Source: an uncultured Roseovarius sp. (lineage in GTDB: Bacteria; Pseudomonadota; Alphaproteobacteria; Rhodobacterales; Rhodobacteraceae). From it: 64,000 bases of DNA. Both the position numbers and the translations under genes were made by a program. Positions within the stretch are counted from its first letter, which is position 1. Each line of letters opens with the position of its first letter. The stretch spans positions 1-64,000 of the forward strand of contig NZ_CAJXNN010000010.1 in NCBI RefSeq assembly GCF_913057115.1, given 5' to 3'. The notes beneath the pieces were generated by a model, which was not told where the DNA came from, searched no databases, and saw only the letters and a program-made list of their open reading frames with translations. This document shows, one piece after another, positions 25,782-33,678 of this stretch.

Positions 25782-27443
25782 ATGGGACGACTATGCAAAA
25801 AGTTGATCGTTCTCGCCATGGCGCTGTTTTGCACAAGCGTCATTGCGCAAGACGATCAAGGCGCTTGGTATGACGCCGAGTCATTGAACGAAGGACTGGG
25901 TCCGCGTCCCGAGAGCATCAACCTGACAACACCACGCGCGGCCATGCGCGCCTTCGTCGAGAACGGCAGACAGGACCGTTTCGGTGCCGCTGCGCATGTC
26001 CTCAATCTCAATCAGATCGAGGACAGCCAACAGGCCAAGAGGGCCGAACAGATTGCCCAGCAACTCTACCAGGTGCTCGACCGCCGGGTTTGGGTCGATT
26101 GGTCCGACCTCCCCTCGCGGCCCGATGCCAAGGTGGAACAAACCGCCGGTAACTCAAACACGCCCGGCGAGGTGCGCCGTGATCTGGGCATCAAACTTTT
26201 CGAATTCGATGGCCGCGCCTATGAAATCCGCATCGCGCGCTACAAGGCGGGCGAAAACCAGGAAGCCGTTTGGCTTTTCACCCCGCAAACCGTCGCTGAC
26301 GTCCCTGCCCTGCATGACGCCTATGGCCCCCGCGCCTTTGAAAGAGTCATCCCCCGTGAAATGAAAAAACAGCTCGGCGGGCTACGCATCTGGGAATGGG
26401 TGGCGCTGCCGGTCATGTTCGGTCTGCTGATCGCCATCGGCTGGTTGGTCAATACGGTCGTCACCGCCCTGTCGCGCAAGGCCCCCTACGCCTTCCTGCA
26501 ACATGCTTTCTCGCGCGCGGGCTTTCCCTTGGCGCTTTTCGCCGTGGCCGTGGTCGCGCAACTGGTGCTGAGCCTCGCGGTGTCCTTCTCCGGCCCGGTC
26601 ACCAGCATCGTGCAACCCATGCTGGTGATTGTCATGGCCTCGGGCGTGGGCGTCGCGGCGCTGCGCATCGTCGATGCGCTGTTGGATCGGATCACCCAGC
26701 GCTATGTTGGTGATATCGACGATACCCGCAGTCTCGACAAACGCGAGCTTTACACCTCGATCTACGCGCTACGCCGGATCATCGTGCTTCTCATGGTGGG
26801 GTTCGCCGCGCTTTATGTCCTTGCCCGGCTCAACCTGTTTGATTCCATCGGCATGACGCTCTTGGCCTCCGCCGGTGTTCTGACCGTGCTTCTGGGCATC
26901 GCCGGCCAGGCTGTCCTCGGCAATATCATGGCCTCGCTGCAAATCGCCCTCGCAAAGCCGGTGCGCATCGGCGACAGCGTGCTGTTCGAAGGCGATTGGG
27001 CCTATGTCGAAAGCATCTTCTACACCTTCATGCGCCTGCGCACATGGGACGAGCGCCGGATCATCGTTCCGGTGCGCCACTTCGTCTCGAAACCCTTTGA
27101 GAACTGGTCGGTCACGGATGCCCGCATCTTGCGCGCCATCCCCCTTGTGCTGGATCACCGTGCCGATACCGATATCCTGCGCGACAAGTTCATTGAATTG
27201 GCCAAGGCCGACGATGGCGTTATCGACCACGAAAACCTGTCCTGCTACGTCACCTCGCATAGCGACCGCGGCCAAGAGGTCACCTGCTATGCCATGGCGC
27301 CAGACCCCTCGACCGGCTGGAAAGCCGAAATGCGCCTGCGCGAAGGGCTCTTGTCCTACATCCGCGAAAACCACCCCGACTGGTGGCCACGCGAACGGAT
27401 CACCGGCTCAGACGAAAGCCGCGCCGCCGCGGTCTCGGGCTGA
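25782..27443 (+). CDS. MscS family mechanosensitive ion channel
   Basis: 553 aa. A signal peptide (MGRLCKKLIVLAMALFCTSVIA, shown here over 20 residues split: basic start, hydrophobic core, VIAQ) leads to a periplasmic region of about 180 residues, four or five membrane segments (about 205-380) and the MscS pore helix and beta domain with GIAGQAVLGNIMASLQIALAKPVRIGD around 370-397. It releases solutes on hypo-osmotic shock. The EcfG promoter ends 8 nt before the ATG and no ribosome site is seen, so a leaderless mRNA is predicted. Confidence 0.87.
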   Translation: MGRLCKKLIVLAMALFCTSVIAQDDQGAWYDAESLNEGLGPRPESINLTTPRAAMRAFVENGRQDRFGAAAHVLNLNQIEDSQQAKRAEQIAQQLYQVLDRRVWVDWSDLPSRPDAKVEQTAGNSNTPGEVRRDLGIKLFEFDGRAYEIRIARYKAGENQEAVWLFTPQTVADVPALHDAYGPRAFERVIPREMKKQLGGLRIWEWVALPVMFGLLIAIGWLVNTVVTALSRKAPYAFLQHAFSRAGFPLALFAVAVVAQLVLSLAVSFSGPVTSIVQPMLVIVMASGVGVAALRIVDALLDRITQRYVGDIDDTRSLDKRELYTSIYALRRIIVLLMVGFAALYVLARLNLFDSIGMTLLASAGVLTVLLGIAGQAVLGNIMASLQIALAKPVRIGDSVLFEGDWAYVESIFYTFMRLRTWDERRIIVPVRHFVSKPFENWSVTDARILRAIPLVLDHRADTDILRDKFIELAKADDGVIDHENLSCYVTSHSDRGQEVTCYAMAPDPSTGWKAEMRLREGLLSYIRENHPDWWPRERITGSDESRAAAVSG

Positions 27444-27447
27444 TGCC

Positions 27448-28179
27448 TCAGATCAATGGCCGCGCGACCGCCTTGCCATCGGTTTCGATCTGCGCGATCT
27501 CGCACAACTTTTCATAAGATTTGATGTCAAGCACACCGTTGCGCCAGACCGCCACGCCGTCTTCGCGCAATTTCTTGAGCGTCTTGTTGGTATGTACCAG
27601 CGAAAGCCCCAAGGCATCGGCCAGATCCTGTTGCTTGTAGGGCAAGGGCATTGCGCCCTGCTGTACGAGGCCCAGCGCTTTTCCACGAATGTAGATCCGC
27701 ACGAAGGCACGCGCGATGCGTTGCAGCCCGTCCATATGGCCCAGCATCGCCAAGGCCTCGCCCAACAGGTGCTCTTCCACGGCCGCAAGCCACGTCAGGT
27801 CATAGGCGCGCTCGGGTTGATCCCGGAACAAGCTCCACAGGTTCTTGCGGTCAAAGACACACAACGTCATGGCGGTCGTTGCCTCCACCGAATGCTGCAT
27901 TTCGTCCATGATCCCCGCTTGCAGCCCCACGAAATCGCCGGGCAAGACGATGTTGATGACCTGCCTGTCGCCCGCCGCCATGGATTTGTAACGCAGGCCC
28001 ATACCCTCCAGCACGGTGTAAAGCTGCGGACTCTTCGACCCTTCCATCATCAGGGTCGAACCCGCCTCGACCTCAAGTTCGCCAGTCTTGAATTTTTGCA
28101 TGAAGGCGACCTCACTGTCGGTCATCTGCGTAAAGACCGATTTGCGGCGCAGCGGACAGCTATGGCAAGAAACCACCAT
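27448..28179 (-). CDS. Crp/Fnr family transcriptional regulator
   Basis: 243 aa from ATG 28179 (AAAGGAGA upstream). Cyclic-nucleotide-like effector domain at about 20-130 and a Crp HTH at about 165-230 (KQQDLADALGLSLVHTNKTLKKL). The N-terminal CHSCPLRR has two cysteines, fewer than FNR iron-sulfur proteins need, so oxygen sensing by a 4Fe-4S cluster is unlikely. It is convergent with mscS (4-bp gap) and divergent from the pseudo-receiver gene, which it may control. Confidence 0.88.
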   Translation of the reverse strand: MVVSCHSCPLRRKSVFTQMTDSEVAFMQKFKTGELEVEAGSTLMMEGSKSPQLYTVLEGMGLRYKSMAAGDRQVINIVLPGDFVGLQAGIMDEMQHSVEATTAMTLCVFDRKNLWSLFRDQPERAYDLTWLAAVEEHLLGEALAMLGHMDGLQRIARAFVRIYIRGKALGLVQQGAMPLPYKQQDLADALGLSLVHTNKTLKKLREDGVAVWRNGVLDIKSYEKLCEIAQIETDGKAVARPLI

Positions 28180-28265
28180 CAATTTTTCTCCTTTGGTTAT
28201 GTCATAGTTTAATGCCCCTGAACCAATTATGCTTCACAAATCGGCTTTTGCTGGAGAAAGAATCA

Positions 28266-28661
28266 ATGAGTGGCGACGTGACAACCTCTTGCTCAACAAA
28301 CGAGCAAAGGCCCCCTGTCTTCCTTGTTCTGGAACGCGATTCCCTGATTGCCGAGGATATCGCGGGATCCCTCAAGGTCCTGGGCCCCTGCGAGACGATT
28401 CACGTCAATGATGCAGAAGACCTCGCCCGCCACCTCAATACCGACATCCGCGTCTCGGCGGCCTTCTTGGAAATGCGTTATGCGCAGGTGCTCGAAATGG
28501 GCCTTGATCGCCGCTTGGCCGAACATGGCGCGCGAATCGTCCTGACCATTGGTGAGGACGATGCGCAAAACGCCGTTGCGCGAGGGTGGTCGATGCTGGT
28601 GCGCCCGTTCACCGACGAAATGATCCGCGAGGCGCTGCTCGGCCCGCCGGACAAGGATTAA
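28266..28661 (+). CDS. pseudo-receiver protein (phospho-Asp replaced by Glu)
   Basis: 131 aa, a single receiver-like domain. The beta-3 position that should hold the phosphorylated Asp reads AAFLEMRY, so Glu replaces Asp. The beta-5 Lys-Pro pair is Arg-Pro (MLVRPF), and only part of the acidic pocket remains (LERDSL). It cannot be phosphorylated normally and may be locked in an active-like state. ATG 28266 has GGAGAAAG upstream. It overlaps the convergent holin-like gene by 4 bp. No output domain is present. Confidence 0.75.
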   Translation: MSGDVTTSCSTNEQRPPVFLVLERDSLIAEDIAGSLKVLGPCETIHVNDAEDLARHLNTDIRVSAAFLEMRYAQVLEMGLDRRLAEHGARIVLTIGEDDAQNAVARGWSMLVRPFTDEMIREALLGPPDKD

Positions 28662-29023
28662 TCGCGGTTTTCGCGCATCGCCTTGCCGGCTTGCATCCCT
28701 ACGGCAAAGCCTTCGGCCACCTGCACGATCGGGTCTTTTGTCGGGTCCTGCCGGGTGCGCTCGGGCGCCTCCGGCGCGGTATTGTCGGGGCTTTGCCCCT
28801 TCTGTGCGCCCAAGGCCATCAGGCAAAACCCCAAGACGACATAAAGCGCCCCTATGGCCGCATAGGCCACAAGCGCGCTTTCCTGGGCGGCCAGGACGAT
28901 CCACAGGGCAACCGTCAGGAACCCAAGCCCGACAAGCCCGAAAACCACGCCCATAACGCTGAAGGCTGTCGCCCGCGCCGCCCGGCGCAAGCGATCCCCC
29001 ATTGCGGAAAACATGCCAATCAT
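28658..29023 (-). CDS. phage-holin-like (Holin-X/YqjE type) membrane protein
   Basis: 121 aa with two hydrophobic segments (about 20-45 and 52-73) and a charged C-terminal tail. The pattern matches the phage holin 3/6-like family often paired with DUF883 (YqjD/ElaB) proteins, as here with a 3-bp gap. Despite the family name it is not a phage gene in this setting. The pair probably acts at the inner membrane in stress or stationary phase. Confidence 0.7.
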   Translation of the reverse strand: MIGMFSAMGDRLRRAARATAFSVMGVVFGLVGLGFLTVALWIVLAAQESALVAYAAIGALYVVLGFCLMALGAQKGQSPDNTAPEAPERTRQDPTKDPIVQVAEGFAVGMQAGKAMRENRD

Positions 29024-29026
29024 CGC

Positions 29027-29356
29027 TTATTTCCGCCCGGTCATGAAGCCCAGCAGGAAGCCAAGGCCAACCGCCAGCCCGACCGAAGCCGCCGGCTGAT
29101 TGCGCACCGTATCGGCGGCCTGTTGGCCCATTTCTTCGGCCCGATACTGCGCCGCGTGCAGGTGTTCCTGACCCGCATCGCGAACATGCGCCGCCGTTTC
29201 ACGCACCTGCTCACCCGCAGCGGCGCGTGACGACTTTCCAAGCTCCGAAAGGGTTTGCGAAATCTCCGAGATGTCCTGCTTGAGGCTCACGATTTGCTCG
29301 TTGAGTTGCTCAATGTCCTGTTGCGGCGATGCTTTGTTCGACTTGGCCTGTGCCAT
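29027..29356 (-). CDS. DUF883 (ElaB/YqjD-like) membrane-anchored protein
   Basis: 109 aa. A long amphipathic, probably coiled-coil, helix (about 12-80) is followed by a C-terminal membrane anchor with ASVGLAVGLGFLLGFMTGRK. E. coli relatives bind ribosomes at the inner membrane in stationary phase. ATG 29356 has a GGAGG site, and a sigma-EcfG promoter lies 37 bp upstream of it. Confidence 0.82.
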   Translation of the reverse strand: MAQAKSNKASPQQDIEQLNEQIVSLKQDISEISQTLSELGKSSRAAAGEQVRETAAHVRDAGQEHLHAAQYRAEEMGQQAADTVRNQPAASVGLAVGLGFLLGFMTGRK

Positions 29357-29392
29357 CTAAAAACCTCCAATCAAATGAGTGTTCAACAGGCC

Positions 29393-29418
29393 AACGCGCC
29401 CGCGCATCGGCTTGTTCC
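29393..29418 (-). promoter_or_regulatory. sigma-EcfG promoter, DUF883/holin-like operon
   Basis: Minus strand GGAAC (29418-29414), 17-nt spacer, CGTT (29396-29393), upstream of ATG 29356. Confidence 0.75.
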
Positions 29419-29466
29419 CGCCACGCCGCGAAATAGTGGCCGGGCACCGTGACTGGCGTTTTTTTT

Positions 29467-29492
29467 GGAACATTTCGGGTCGGCAAAGGGTT
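29467..29492 (+). promoter_or_regulatory. probable sigma-EcfG promoter, DUF1328 gene
   Basis: GGAAC (29467-29471), 17-nt spacer, GGTT (29489-29492). The first -10 base deviates from CGTT. It is divergent from the DUF883 promoter. Confidence 0.6.
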
Positions 29493-29527
29493 CTACCCGC
29501 AAGCGCAATCAACCAATGGAGGCACAA

Positions 29528-29689
29528 ATGCTTTACTGGGCACTTCTATTCTTCATCGTCGCTCTGGTCGCCGGCGTATTCGGTTTCGGCGGCATTGCAT
29601 CCGCATCGGCCGGGATCGCGCAAATCCTTTTCGTGATCTTCCTCGTGCTCTTCGTGGCGGCCCTCGTGATGCGGGCTGTGCGCGGATAG
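29528..29689 (+). CDS. DUF1328 small membrane protein
   Basis: 53 aa, almost wholly hydrophobic, with two membrane segments and the family centre [21 protein letters not shown] 29528 follows GGAGG. Function unknown; relatives are induced by stress in other Proteobacteria. An EcfG-like promoter lies 36 bp upstream. Confidence 0.87.
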   Translation: MLYWALLFFIVALVAGVFGFGGIASASAGIAQILFVIFLVLFVAALVMRAVRG

Positions 29690-29748
29690 CCCTTCAAGCC
29701 GCGCGCTTGGAGCAATGGCCGTCGAAGTCAAACCATCCGCCCACATGC

Positions 29749-29785
29749 AAAAAGGCCCCGCGCATCCGGTGCGCGGGGCTTTTTG
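29749..29785. terminator. bidirectional terminator between DUF1328 gene and phyR
   Basis: GC-rich stem around GCCCCGCGCA / TGCGCGGGGC, flanked by an A-run on the left (29749-29753) and a T-run on the right (29780-29784). It can serve both convergent genes. Confidence 0.88.
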
Positions 29786-30604
29786 TTATCCGCGCAATGT
29801 CTCGGTGCTGGCGAAGAACATCGCTTGGCTGACGGCCGAAAGCACCTGTTCTTCCGAATATGGCTTGGAAATCAGGAAGGCCGGTTCGGGCCGTTCCCCG
29901 GTCAGCAAGCGCTCGGGGAAGGCGGTGATGAAAACCACAGGCACATCGCCCAGCTCCTTCAGGATATCGTTGACCGCATCAATGCCAGAGGATTTGTCGG
30001 CCAATTGAATGTCGGCCAGGATCATCTCTGGCGGGTCGCGCCGCGCCAGTTCCACAGCCTCGTCACGGGTACGCGCGTTCCCGGTCACCCTATGGCCAAG
30101 GCTTTCGACGATGGCCATGATATCCATGGCAATGATCGCCTCGTCCTCGATAACCATGACGCGGCCCTTGATATCCCCGGTCATCTCACGCCGCGCGATC
30201 GACAGAAGCTCGCTTGCCTCATCGGGTGATACACCAAGGATCACTGCAATCTCGCTGGTCTGGAAGCCTTCGATACTGTGCAGCAACAGGGTTTCGCGCG
30301 TGTTGGGCGTCAAATCCGTCAAGCGCCACTGGGCGCGCGCCTCGGCCGTTTCGCCCTCGGTCTGCTCTTCGACCGGGGCACCGGACGACATCCAGATACC
30401 GTGAAAGGCTTTGAATAAGGCCACACGCGGCGAAAGGTCCTGGTCGAACACGTCCTGATCGGCCAAAAGCGCCTCAAGCGTTGCGGCGGCATAATGGTCA
30501 CCGGTCTGCTGACTGCCGGTCAAGGCCCGCGCGTAACGCCGAAGGTATGGCAGTTCCTCACCAATGGTCTGGGCAAGATCGGGCTCGGGGTTGGTATCTG
30601 TCAT
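29786..30604 (-). CDS. phyR: general stress response regulator PhyR (anti-anti-sigma)
   Basis: 272 aa. Residues about 1-140 mimic an ECF sigma factor (sigma2 and sigma4-like parts). Residues 146-265 are a receiver with EDE at 153-155, Asp198 and KPY near 252. When phosphorylated, PhyR binds NepR through the sigma-like part and frees EcfG. It is divergent from nepR-ecfG-phyK, the standard alphaproteobacterial layout, and its own promoter is of EcfG type. Confidence 0.96.
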   Translation of the reverse strand: MTDTNPEPDLAQTIGEELPYLRRYARALTGSQQTGDHYAAATLEALLADQDVFDQDLSPRVALFKAFHGIWMSSGAPVEEQTEGETAEARAQWRLTDLTPNTRETLLLHSIEGFQTSEIAVILGVSPDEASELLSIARREMTGDIKGRVMVIEDEAIIAMDIMAIVESLGHRVTGNARTRDEAVELARRDPPEMILADIQLADKSSGIDAVNDILKELGDVPVVFITAFPERLLTGERPEPAFLISKPYSEEQVLSAVSQAMFFASTETLRG

Positions 30605-30637
30605 AGAGAGTCCTCAAAAAAAAATGCTGCTCTGTAT

Positions 30638-30662
30638 GGAACCGAACGCCGCCAAGCGTGTT
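30638..30662 (+). promoter_or_regulatory. sigma-EcfG promoter, nepR-ecfG-phyK
   Basis: GGAAC (30638-30642), then 17 nt to GTT (30660-30662), equal to a 16-nt spacer before TGTT. Interleaved with the phyR promoter on the other strand. Confidence 0.78.
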
Positions 30663-30669
30663 ATGTTCC
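30645..30669 (-). promoter_or_regulatory. sigma-EcfG promoter, phyR
   Basis: Minus strand GGAAC (30669-30665), 16-nt spacer, CGTT (30648-30645). Each promoter's -10 lies inside the other's spacer, so only one polymerase can sit here at a time. Confidence 0.8.
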
Positions 30670-30720
30670 CGACGCGGCGCAAAAAAGCGCCTGCGCGATG
30701 ATGGCAGAAAAACCGGCACA

Positions 30721-30894
30721 ATGGCAAACAAACGCAGGACTTCCAGCTTGGAGCAGCAAATCGATGAAAACCTTCGGCGCGTCTATTCGGACACCGCGAA
30801 CGAGCCGTTGCCCGACCGTTTCACCAAGTTGCTAGACCAGTTGCGCCAGAAAGAGCGCGACAAATCCGACACCTCGCCAGAGGATGACTCGTGA
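30721..30894 (+). CDS. nepR: anti-sigma factor NepR
   Basis: 57 aa. The conserved core IDENLRRVYSDTANEPLPDRF (split: residues about 14-34) matches NepR, which holds EcfG inactive until PhyR-P binds it. ATG 30721 gives the usual short N-terminus. The TGA stop overlaps the GTG start of ecfG. Confidence 0.93.
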   Translation: MANKRRTSSLEQQIDENLRRVYSDTANEPLPDRFTKLLDQLRQKERDKSDTSPEDDS

Positions 30895-31445
30895 CTTCAC
30901 ACACCGATCCCAAAGATGAATTGGTCGAGCATTTGCCGGCCATGCGCGCCTTTGCCATGAGCTTGACGCACAATTCCGCGACGGCCGATGACCTTGTGCA
31001 GGATGCCGTCGTCAAGGCTTGGAGCAATTTTGACAAGTTCACACCCGGCACGAACCTGCGGGCGTGGCTTTTCACCATCCTGCGAAACACCTATTACTCG
31101 CTTTACCGCAAGCGCCGCCGCGAGGTCGCAGACCCCGATGGAACAATGGCCGGCCAGCTGTCGGAAAAGCCCGAACATGACGGCCACCTGGCCATGACCG
31201 ACTTTCGCGACGCCTTCGCGCAACTCACCGACGAGCAGCGCGAGGTGCTGGTGCTGGTTGGGGCCGAGGGATTTTCCTACGAGGATGCCGCCGAAATGTG
31301 CGGCTGCGCGGTCGGCACGATCAAGAGCCGCACCAACCGGGCCCGGAAGCGCTTGGCCGAGCTGATGCAAATTGACGACGACGACGAACTTGAAATGACC
31401 GACGCCGCCACGATGGCCGTTGTTCAGGGTACCAACGCTTCATGA
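30891..31445 (+). CDS. ecfG: ECF sigma factor EcfG (general stress response)
   Basis: 184 aa with GTG start at 30891 overlapping the nepR stop (GTGA). Sigma2 region about 15-85 (DDLVQDAVVKAW, LRAWLFTILRN) and sigma4 region about 105-160 (LTDEQREVLVLVGAEGFSYEDAAEMCGCAVGTIKSR pattern). It directs RNA polymerase to GGAAC-N16/17-CGTT promoters, many of which flank this locus. Its gene is itself under such a promoter, giving positive feedback. Confidence 0.95.
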   Translation: MTSHTDPKDELVEHLPAMRAFAMSLTHNSATADDLVQDAVVKAWSNFDKFTPGTNLRAWLFTILRNTYYSLYRKRRREVADPDGTMAGQLSEKPEHDGHLAMTDFRDAFAQLTDEQREVLVLVGAEGFSYEDAAEMCGCAVGTIKSRTNRARKRLAELMQIDDDDELEMTDAATMAVVQGTNAS

Positions 31446-33214
31446 GCAACAAATCCGCGCCGCCGCGGCGCGCCCTGCGCCCGGGCCTTGCTGCACAACT
31501 TGTTTTGGTGCTCAGCATCGCAATCCTGCCGCTGGGGCTGATCTCGGTATACCAAACCAACAACGTTCTCCAAGAACGGCAATCCTTGTCCGAAGCCGCC
31601 CTTCTCGCGCGCACTCAAAGGGCTGTCTCGGAAAGCCGCGAGGTGATCCGCTCGGCCATCGGCGCGGCGCAAACCCTTGCCGTCCAAGTGCCTGCCCTGC
31701 GCACCGACGAAGCCACCTGCGACACGGTCATGTCCAAGGTTGTCGAACGGTCCAGCACCTTCACCTTCGCCGGATATCGCGATAAACAACGCGGCCTGAT
31801 CTGCACCTCCAAGCCGCTTGGCGACGATGATAACGACAAGCTCAACGCCCTGCCTGCACTGGACACCACCAAGGCCGAGGTGCTGATGCAACCGCTGGAA
31901 TTTCTGGGCGGCGTCGCAACCCTCAATGTCACGGCGCCGGTGGTCGACGGACCGCGCCAAATCGGCACGATCTGGATCACGGTCCCCATCAGCGCTCTTA
32001 ACACGGCCCTGTCGTTCACCCGCGAAGACGTCAATCTCGTCCTCTTCCGGAATGACGGTGATCTCATCGCGACCGAGGGGTTGACCGATTTCCGCCGCGC
32101 CGTTCTGCCAGACAACCAGAACCTTCAGGACCTCGCCGCCTCCGGACAGCAAACCTTCCGCACCCTGAGCCGGGAAGGCGAATTGCGCGATTTCGCGGTC
32201 TCTTCCATCGTCGAAGACCGCGTTTTCGTCCTCGGAAGCTGGATGCCCCAAGATCGCGGTTTCGACGTTCCAGCCTACCATCACGTCATGGCGCTCTATT
32301 TCCCGATCATCATTTGGATCACCGCCATAGCGGTCGCCTACATCGGCGTGCACCGCCTTGTTCTGCGCAACATCCGCCGCCTGCGCGGCTGGATGCGCGA
32401 TTATGCAAGCGGCCGCACCACCGACTTCGACCAGGTCCGCCTCAATGGCGCGCCAGAGGAACTCGAAGTGCTGGCCGACAGCTTCCGTACCATGATCCGC
32501 CGCCTTTCGGAACAGGAGCGCCGCCGCGAGGAAGACCTGCGGGAAAAAACCGTTCTCCTGCGCGAGGTCCACCACCGCGTGAAGAACAACCTGCAACTGA
32601 TCTCCAGCATGATGAACATGCAGATCCGCGCCACGCACAGCCACGAGGCCCAGCGCCTCCTGCGCCGCGTGCAAGACCGGGTCATGGCGCTATCCGCGAT
32701 ACACCGTTACCTCTATCTGGCCCGTAAACTGTCCACGCTGCGGGCCGACCAGCTGCTCGAAGACATCATCCAGCAACTGGTTATCGTCGGCACATTGGAG
32801 GAATCCGGTCAGCGCATCACCGTGTCGACCGAACTGGACCCGGTCGAGATCAACCCCGATCAATCCGTCCCCCTCTCGCTGCTGGCGACCGAGGCGGCAA
32901 TGAACGCGGTCAAATACTGCGGCGTCACCGATGAAGGCGAGGCCTGGATCAACATTGCCCTCAAGTCTCAGGACGATGGCAACCTCTGCCTCAGCATCGT
33001 GAATTCCCGCGCCGGGACCGACAGCGATGAAACCAACGAAGAAACCGATGGCTCGGGCCTTGGATCCCGCCTGATCGAATCCTTCGCGGCGCAACTCAAC
33101 GGCACGATCGACATCCAGGATCTGCCAAATCGCTTCGAATTGCACGTCGTCTTCCCGCTTGCCTGGCACGCAGGCGAGGAGGAGGAGAAAGACGAGATAT
33201 CCGAATCCGACTAG
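31442..33214 (+). CDS. PhyK-like sensor histidine kinase (HisKA_2 type)
   Basis: 590 aa. Membrane segment about 18-40, a periplasmic sensor region of about 230 residues, a second membrane segment about 282-304, HAMP-like linker, then a HisKA_2 domain with VHHRVKNNLQLISSMM (His near 377) and an HATPase domain. It overlaps ecfG by 4 bp (ATGA). The position and kinase type mark it as the likely phosphodonor of PhyR. The acidic C-terminal tail EEEEKDEISESD is unusual. Confidence 0.9.
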   Translation: MSNKSAPPRRALRPGLAAQLVLVLSIAILPLGLISVYQTNNVLQERQSLSEAALLARTQRAVSESREVIRSAIGAAQTLAVQVPALRTDEATCDTVMSKVVERSSTFTFAGYRDKQRGLICTSKPLGDDDNDKLNALPALDTTKAEVLMQPLEFLGGVATLNVTAPVVDGPRQIGTIWITVPISALNTALSFTREDVNLVLFRNDGDLIATEGLTDFRRAVLPDNQNLQDLAASGQQTFRTLSREGELRDFAVSSIVEDRVFVLGSWMPQDRGFDVPAYHHVMALYFPIIIWITAIAVAYIGVHRLVLRNIRRLRGWMRDYASGRTTDFDQVRLNGAPEELEVLADSFRTMIRRLSEQERRREEDLREKTVLLREVHHRVKNNLQLISSMMNMQIRATHSHEAQRLLRRVQDRVMALSAIHRYLYLARKLSTLRADQLLEDIIQQLVIVGTLEESGQRITVSTELDPVEINPDQSVPLSLLATEAAMNAVKYCGVTDEGEAWINIALKSQDDGNLCLSIVNSRAGTDSDETNEETDGSGLGSRLIESFAAQLNGTIDIQDLPNRFELHVVFPLAWHAGEEEEKDEISESD

Positions 33215-33228
33215 AGGCCGGAATTCAT

Positions 33229-33253
33229 GGAACTTTCACGGCTCCCGGACGTT
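33229..33253 (+). promoter_or_regulatory. sigma-EcfG promoter, entericidin gene
   Basis: GGAAC (33229-33233), 16-nt spacer, CGTT (33250-33253), 31 bp before ATG 33284. Confidence 0.82.
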
Positions 33254-33283
33254 CACTTGGCAGCAACTACAGTGGAGGTTCCC

Positions 33284-33424
33284 ATGCTACGCACACGCAT
33301 TTCGCTACTCTCGCTTCTTGCCTTGGCCTTCGTCACCGCTTGCGAAACCATCGAAGGCGCCGGTGAAGACATCGAAAACACGGGCGAGTCGATTTCCGAA
33401 ACCGCACAAGAGGCAGATAGCTAA
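33284..33424 (+). CDS. entericidin-like small lipoprotein
   Basis: 46 aa. Signal peptide with lipobox FVTAC (Cys about 20), then a short acidic, glycine-containing repeat (ETIEGAGEDIENTGESI). This is the entericidin A/B pattern. Entericidin B in enterobacteria is a stationary-phase toxic lipoprotein; a similar envelope role is inferred. ATG 33284 has GTGGAGG upstream. Confidence 0.85.
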   Translation: MLRTRISLLSLLALAFVTACETIEGAGEDIENTGESISETAQEADS

Positions 33425-33430
33425 CAAGAC

Positions 33431-33465
33431 GCGCTGTCCGGCCTACCCACGGACAGCGCTTTTTT
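33431..33465 (+). terminator. rho-independent terminator after entericidin gene
   Basis: Stem GCGCTGTCCG (33431-33440) / CGGACAGCGC (33450-33459) followed by six T. Confidence 0.9.
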
Positions 33466-33492
33466 CTTGCCACAAGCCAAGAGGAAACCCCC

Positions 33493-33678
33493 ATGCCCGC
33501 TCGATCAGAAGCCCAGCAAAAAGCCGCTGGCGCCGCCCTCGCCGCCAAACGTGGAGACACCAAGGTCTCGGAGTTGCGGGGGGCGGCCAAGGAGATGTAC
33601 GAGACCATGACCGAAGAAGAACTCGAGGATTTTGCCTCCACCTCGCACGAGGACATACCGGACCGGGCCGACGACTAA
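33493..33678 (+). CDS. DUF3008 family protein
   Basis: 61 aa, highly charged, with the family pattern RSEAQQKAAGAALAAKRG and EMYETMTEEELEDFA. Function unknown. AGAGGAAA ribosome site upstream of ATG 33493. It lies 28 bp past a terminator, so it may be read by leak-through from the EcfG promoter at 33229. Its end overlaps the convergent exoD-like gene by 4 bp. Confidence 0.85.
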   Translation: MPARSEAQQKAAGAALAAKRGDTKVSELRGAAKEMYETMTEEELEDFASTSHEDIPDRADD

